Positions 13,043 to 16,024 of a stretch of 16,024 nt of DNA are shown here, piece by piece. The DNA is from Clostridia bacterium (lineage in GTDB: Bacteria > Bacillota_A > Clostridia > Oscillospirales > Acutalibacteraceae). The notes beneath the pieces are model-generated. The model was not told the origin of the DNA. It made no database searches and saw nothing but the letters and a program-made list of their open reading frames with translations. The stretch covers positions 1-16,024 of the forward strand of contig JAILQN010000220.1 of the NCBI GenBank assembly GCA_024699005.1, given 5' to 3'. The first letter of the stretch is position 1; each line of letters begins with the position of its first letter. The translations under genes and the position numbers were made by a program.

Positions 13043-13330
13043 TCAATATTTCTTTCTTATAGCCACGACCAATCCCAGCGCAAGAGCGAGTACGGAAACG
13101 CCGACCAATAACCAGAAGGTCGTTTCGGAGTTCTTGCCGGACGCGGAGTTCATAGGATCGAAATTTCCGCCGGAACCGGGGAATTGCGGTCTTGAGCCGC
13201 TGTTCCCTTTTTCCGTATTATCGCTTTGTTCCTCCGGAGATGCATCCTGCGAACGGACGGGATTCTCCCCGTCAGCTTCGCTGCCGCCGCCATCGGAGAA
13301 GGAGGCTCCCCTTGTGCCGGAATCCGGCAT
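13043..13330 (-). pseudogene. Detached C-terminal anchor of the CotH-family protein
   Basis: This 95-aa stretch (ATG at 13330) ends in a transmembrane helix followed by the basic tail AIRKKY, the usual form of a C-terminal membrane anchor. The same frame is open upstream to 13414 and there encodes another copy of the CotH repeat unit (RPDGFPSDGQFQDM), so it is best read as the displaced end of the CotH protein rather than an independent gene. It has no clear ribosome site. Residues 8-23 (SFSDGGGSEADGENP) are encoded by an intergenic-type palindromic repeat. Confidence 0.7.
13263..13313. repeat. Palindromic intergenic-type repeat inside the CotH tail, copy B
   Basis: The plus strand reads CTCCCCGTCAGCTTCGCTG, then GCCGCCGCCATCGGAGAAGG and AGGCTCC. 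It aligns with copy A at 13470-13523 over about 48 bases with most positions equal, although the two lie in different reading frames of the broken gene. Confidence 0.55.
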
Positions 13331-15320
13331 ATCCTGGAACTGGCCGTCGGAGGGGAAGCCGTCCGGGCGGTCGGCGCCGGCCCCCGCAGCGTATGAACCG
13401 AAACCGGCTCGCCGTCAGTACCGGAAGCCCCCGGGAACTGACCGTTGAAGGAAAAGCTGTCCGGGCGGTCGCGACTCCCCCGTCGGCTTCGCCGCCACCC
13501 CCCTCGGAGAGGGGGGCTTTTCCTGAGTCGCCCCCGGACATTCCCGGAATGCTTCTGCCGCCGCCCATCGATCCCATATCGGAAAGATTGAGGTCGCCGG
13601 TATCCACGGCTGTACCGTCGCCCGCCAACTGGCTGCGCACCGCCTGAGCGCGGAGAGACACGAACTGTGAAAGCGCGGATACTCCGTTTTCGAATTCTTC
13701 GGTCGCACAGAACTTTGTAGGATCCTTTTCCACGTAAGGACGGATCATCTCCGCGGTATCCTCTATCAGTGTTTCAAGCTCTCCGTTTGTGAACCATTTT
13801 TCAAGAAATTCCGAAAACAGCTCATGATACTGCGCGGTATAGCTCTCGTCGGAGAATATCCATCCGACCATCGGACGGTCGTCAAGGCTGCCGGAGACCG
13901 GGCTGTCGATCGAAGCGTTGACCGAACCGGACGCATTGCCGCCCTGGAAAGTACCGAATGCAAGGTTATAATCCCAGGGGATCATGCCGAGTTTACCGTC
14001 GCTCTCATGCAGATAATAGTTATGGATCATGCTGCCGGTGTAGCTGTCGCCGTTGCACACGAAATTGTGCACCACGAAATAGCGAAGCACCTCGTCCGTA
14101 TCCAGCACGTTTTCCAGATCCGTGTAAGAGCTGAGACTCTTCAGGGAACTGATCAGCCTCTTCTGATCCGCTTTTGAAACGTCGGTTTTGGCGTTGTCGA
14201 AGACGTTGGGATAGCTGTCCGGATCGTCGTCGATATATTTCAGCTTGACGTCGTCGCTGCCCATACCGCCGAAAAAGTTCTGCATTTTGCCCGCTGCTTT
14301 CCGGGATCCGTCCATGCCCTCTACCTCATCGGAACCGGACGTTCCGGGGAACTGATCTCCGGACGGGAAACCGCTCTGACCGCCGTCGGAACCCGGCATC
14401 CCGGGGAACTGCCCATCGGACGGGAACCCTCCCTGACCGCCTTCAAAACCGGACGTATCCGGGAACTGACCGTCAGACGGGAAACCTCCCTCAAATCCGG
14501 ACATATCCGGGAATTGACCGTCTGCGGGGAAACCGCCCTGCGAACCGTCAAATTCCGGCATGTTCGGGAACTGGCCGCCGGACGGAAAACCGCTCTGCCG
14601 GTCGTCGCCGGTCTGCGGGCGTCCGGTATCATCCGAAGCGCCGCCGGTGGCCGCTTCCGCGCCGGATCCGGAACCCGGATCTTCCGATTCGGCGGAATCA
14701 AAATCGAAATCGTCGAAATTGAATCCTTTGCCGTTGCCGCGGCCGCCGCCGAAGGACATGCTGTCCGGTTTATAAAGCTCGCCTGTTTCGGAACCGTAGT
14801 TTCTGGACAGAAAACTGTCCTCGACTCCTTCCACAGCCAGATACAGTCCCCAGTCCTCGCCGTTTACCGTGAGGTACGCGAAGGAACAGAGCGGACTGTC
14901 CGCCCCGAAATCGTTCATCAGCTGATAAACGATATAATCCTTCATCATCGTGTTGTCCTGGATCAGGTTGTTGAGGCAGAGCTTGTCAAGGCCGTCAAGA
15001 GTCTTGCCGGTTTCATAACGGTCGAACTCCAGCTTGAAGCTGTAGCGGTTCGTACCGTAGGCCTTCACCGAGGAGAGCGAGGTATTGCCCTTGGCGCGGA
15101 TAGCGATATTCGCGTGCTTCTCCCCGTCCACCACCACGGTACAGGCCGCATACTCCTCGTTTTCGCAGGTCTCGATGAAAGAATCCCAGTCGTCCATCAC
15201 GATATCGATCTTATGAACGTAGGAGGTGTCAAACAGCGTGCGTTCGTATTTTACGGTTTTTGACATCACCTGTATCCCGATGCGCTCGCCGCACATGAAC
15301 AGGATCGTAATGGCGAGCAT
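13272..15320 (-). CDS. CotH kinase family protein with repeat tract, frameshifted tail
   Basis: The 682-aa frame has a hydrophobic N-terminus and a CotH-type core: GNTSLSSVKAYGTNRYSFKL (79-98), LDKLCLNNLIQDNTMMKDYI (111-130), a strand YLTVNGEDWGLYL (149-161), KPD (184-186), NGDSY (423-427) and PWDYNLAFG (448-456). CotH proteins are atypical protein kinases; in spores they phosphorylate coat proteins, others act at the cell surface. The core is split by five copies of a GGFPSDGQFP-type repeat (242-330). After residue about 615 the frame goes out of register: two further repeat units and the anchor helix follow in the other two frames (see 13043-13330), so the last ~65 residues here are probably not native. 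The start is uncertain: no good ribosome site, and eleven open codons before the ATG encode more of the same helix (TTVVIAVVAV). I infer a surface-anchored protein, perhaps damaged. Confidence 0.85.
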   Translation of the reverse strand: MLAITILFMCGERIGIQVMSKTVKYERTLFDTSYVHKIDIVMDDWDSFIETCENEEYAACTVVVDGEKHANIAIRAKGNTSLSSVKAYGTNRYSFKLEFDRYETGKTLDGLDKLCLNNLIQDNTMMKDYIVYQLMNDFGADSPLCSFAYLTVNGEDWGLYLAVEGVEDSFLSRNYGSETGELYKPDSMSFGGGRGNGKGFNFDDFDFDSAESEDPGSGSGAEAATGGASDDTGRPQTGDDRQSGFPSGGQFPNMPEFDGSQGGFPADGQFPDMSGFEGGFPSDGQFPDTSGFEGGQGGFPSDGQFPGMPGSDGGQSGFPSGDQFPGTSGSDEVEGMDGSRKAAGKMQNFFGGMGSDDVKLKYIDDDPDSYPNVFDNAKTDVSKADQKRLISSLKSLSSYTDLENVLDTDEVLRYFVVHNFVCNGDSYTGSMIHNYYLHESDGKLGMIPWDYNLAFGTFQGGNASGSVNASIDSPVSGSLDDRPMVGWIFSDESYTAQYHELFSEFLEKWFTNGELETLIEDTAEMIRPYVEKDPTKFCATEEFENGVSALSQFVSLRAQAVRSQLAGDGTAVDTGDLNLSDMGSMGGGRSIPGMSGGDSGKAPLSEGGGGEADGGVATARTAFPSTVSSRGLPVLTASRFRFIRCGGRRRPPGRLPLRRPVPGYAGFRHKGSLLLRWRRQRS
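13470..13523. repeat. Palindromic intergenic-type repeat inside the CotH tail, copy A
   Basis: The plus strand carries ACTCCCCCGTCGGCTTCG, CCGCCACCCCCCTCGGAG and AGGGGGGCTTTT, the layout of a repeat commonly found between genes in gut Clostridia (CTCCGTC-GCTTCG-GCCACC-CCC-loop-GGG-GGCTTTT). Here it is read as protein (KAPLSEGGGGEADGGVA, residues 601-617 of the CotH frame), just before the frame is lost. Confidence 0.55.
14331..14597 (-). repeat. Five coding repeats GFPSDGQFP in the CotH protein
   Basis: Units of 16-20 residues repeat as GFPSGGQFPNMPEFD, GFPADGQFPDMSGFE, GFPSDGQFPDTSGFE, GFPSDGQFPGMPGSD and GFPSGDQFPGTSGSD. Unit length varies by Gly/Gln insertions. The tract sits between the two halves of the kinase-like core, an exposed loop that could bind surface partners or vary by slippage. 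Two more units occur at 13336-13474 in shifted frames. Confidence 0.85.
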
Positions 15321-15496
15321 AACGGCGACGACGGCAATTACGACTGTTGTTTATCTCGTTGTTTAACTTACTGGAGTCGAAAAAATGAGAAAACCAGAAT
15401 GCCAAAACCGAATACGAAGATCAGACCGACGAAAAATCACCGGTCTTTTCCGTGTTTGAATGATATAATCCCAAACCGACTGACATAACTGTACTT
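15321..15496. other. Gene-free stretch upstream of the CotH gene
   Basis: No credible gene, RNA or clear promoter was seen. On the minus strand, a frame one base out of register with CotH encodes KLNNEINNS directly before the hydrophobic VVIAVVAVML, so the true N-terminus may lie here behind an indel near 15347. No start codon with a good ribosome site confirms it. Confidence 0.4.
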
Positions 15497-15536
15497 AAAA
15501 AAGGGACTGTAAAAAAACTGAGTTTTTTGCAGCCCC
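15497..15536 (-). terminator. Hairpin plus T-run, terminator for the histidine kinase
   Basis: On the minus strand a GGGGCTGCAAAAAACT stem pairs with AGTTTTTTTACAGTCCC and is followed by six T (15497-15502). It is formed by the outer end of the MITE-like element and could stop transcription from the histidine kinase gene before CotH. Confidence 0.6.
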
Positions 15537-15797
15537 GACTAAGTTTGCCTGCAGCAAGTGAAGTTTTCTTTGAAAGTGAAGTTCATTTCATGAGTGAAGT
15601 TTCACCTGACGGCGAAGTAAGGCAAACTTTACTTCACTTTTCACCCCACGGTGAAAAACTTCACCGTGAACTTGTGAACGACTTCACTTTTTCACAGAAA
15701 AAACTTCACCCGAAACGTCCATACATGCGATCAAAATATGAAGTCACCCGATCATCATAAGCGTCGGGTGACTTCATATTGACTTTTTTACAACCCC
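15503..15797. repeat. MITE-like element with GTGAAGT hairpins
   Basis: The 295-bp element has imperfect terminal inverted repeats: GGGACTGTAAAAAAACT at the left and the complement of GGGGTTGTAAAAAAGTC at the right (12 of 17 match). Inside are many GTGAAGT/ACTTCAC motifs, including GGTGAA/TTCACC near 15651-15666, and a perfect 17-bp inverted repeat (15735-15751 with 15764-15780). The one open frame in it is made of these repeats and is not credible as a gene. No transposase is present; it would need one in trans. It ends 6 bases before the stop of the histidine kinase. Confidence 0.75.
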
Positions 15798-15803
15798 GTT
15801 ATT

Positions 15804-16024
15804 TCACAAAGGAAGAGAAACCGAGACGCAGAAATCATGCCCGTCGGTCGTGGAGGCGGAGATCTCGCCGCCGTGCGCGTCGGCGATGGCCTTGGCTATG
15901 GAAAGCCCTATACCGTGCCCGCCGGTCTGAGAATTCCTCGACTCGTCGGTCCGGTAGAAACGGTCGAAAACGCGGGGCAGAGTCTTTTCGTCTATAATAT
16001 CGTTCACGGGATTGCGGACCGATA
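15804..16024 (-). CDS. Sensor histidine kinase, C-terminal ATP-binding end (partial)
   Basis: The frame enters from the right edge and ends at 15804. The visible 72 or so residues are the end of a HATPase domain: NPV, then LPRVFDRFYRTDESR (the F-box-like region), the G2 box GGHGIGLSIAKAIADAHGG and a final pair of strands. This is the OmpR-class sensor kinase layout, which binds ATP and phosphorylates its own histidine for transfer to a response regulator. The GTG at 16005-16007 is an internal valine, not the start. Sensor and histidine-bearing parts lie beyond the window. A MITE-like terminator follows, so this is the last gene of its operon. Confidence 0.9.
   Translation of the reverse strand, partial: SVRNPVNDIIDEKTLPRVFDRFYRTDESRNSQTGGHGIGLSIAKAIADAHGGEISASTTDGHDFCVSVSLPL

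Noticed and set aside
14514..15263. 249-codon plus-strand open frame antisense to CotH
   Set aside because: Shadow of the CotH gene whose conserved motifs lie on the other strand.
15527..15760. 77-codon plus-strand open frame in the MITE-like element
   Set aside because: Made of GTGAAGT repeat hairpins, with no ribosome site or family resemblance.

Overview
The window looks like a piece of an uncultured, low-GC-type Firmicute of class Clostridia whose own DNA is moderately GC-rich (by eye above 50%). The reasons are the V/A-type ATPase operon, a CotH-family surface protein, several short lipoproteins with classic lipoboxes, strong AGGAGG-like ribosome sites, sigma-A-type promoters, and many small palindromic intergenic repeats of kinds seen in gut Clostridia. 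No rRNA, tRNA, CRISPR array, phage gene or transposase was seen. The genus cannot be named from the sequence.

Layout: (1) 1-3037, minus strand: a likely signalling operon. It starts with a small regulator fusing an XRE helix-turn-helix to a sigma-70 region-4-like domain, overlaps by 4 bases a single-span membrane protein (possible anti-sigma or sensor), and continues into two lipoproteins, the last running off the left edge. (2) 3038-3295: a divergent control region with one good promoter on each strand and a long inverted repeat. (3) 3296-11985, plus strand: an amidohydrolase coupled by a 4-base overlap to a V/A-type ATPase operon in the order G/H - C - I - K - F - E::A. (4) 12064-12945, plus: a lipoprotein polysaccharide deacetylase with its own promoter, ended by a perfect 14-bp palindrome. 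(5) 13043-15320, minus: a CotH kinase-like protein with a Gly/Phe/Pro/Gln repeat tract and a C-terminal tail split over three reading frames. (6) 15503-15797: a non-coding MITE-like repeat. (7) 15804-16024, minus: the C-terminal end of a sensor histidine kinase.

The most notable content is the ATPase operon, which departs from the usual bacterial form in several ways at once. Subunit I (946 aa) carries two tandem copies of the cytosolic arm module that normally occurs once in a protein of about 650 aa. Subunit E (peripheral stalk) and catalytic subunit A are joined in a single 813-aa reading frame through a low-complexity linker whose DNA looks like former intergenic repeat. Subunit F is short. 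Subunits B and D, which normally follow A, are absent; the next gene is the deacetylase. Two related repeat elements of about 210 bp bracket the K-F gene pair, with their outer leader/ribosome-site sequences in direct orientation but their cores inverted.

Working together: the G/H, E, C, F, I and K products would form the stalks, socket and membrane motor of a rotary ATPase and the A part would supply catalysis, but an active enzyme needs B and D from elsewhere in the genome. An E-A fusion would give one E per A, three per complex, so the extra arm in subunit I might anchor an additional stalk. That is inference. The flanking genes (deacetylase, CotH protein, lipoproteins, histidine kinase) concern the cell envelope and signalling and have no evident mechanistic tie to the ATPase.
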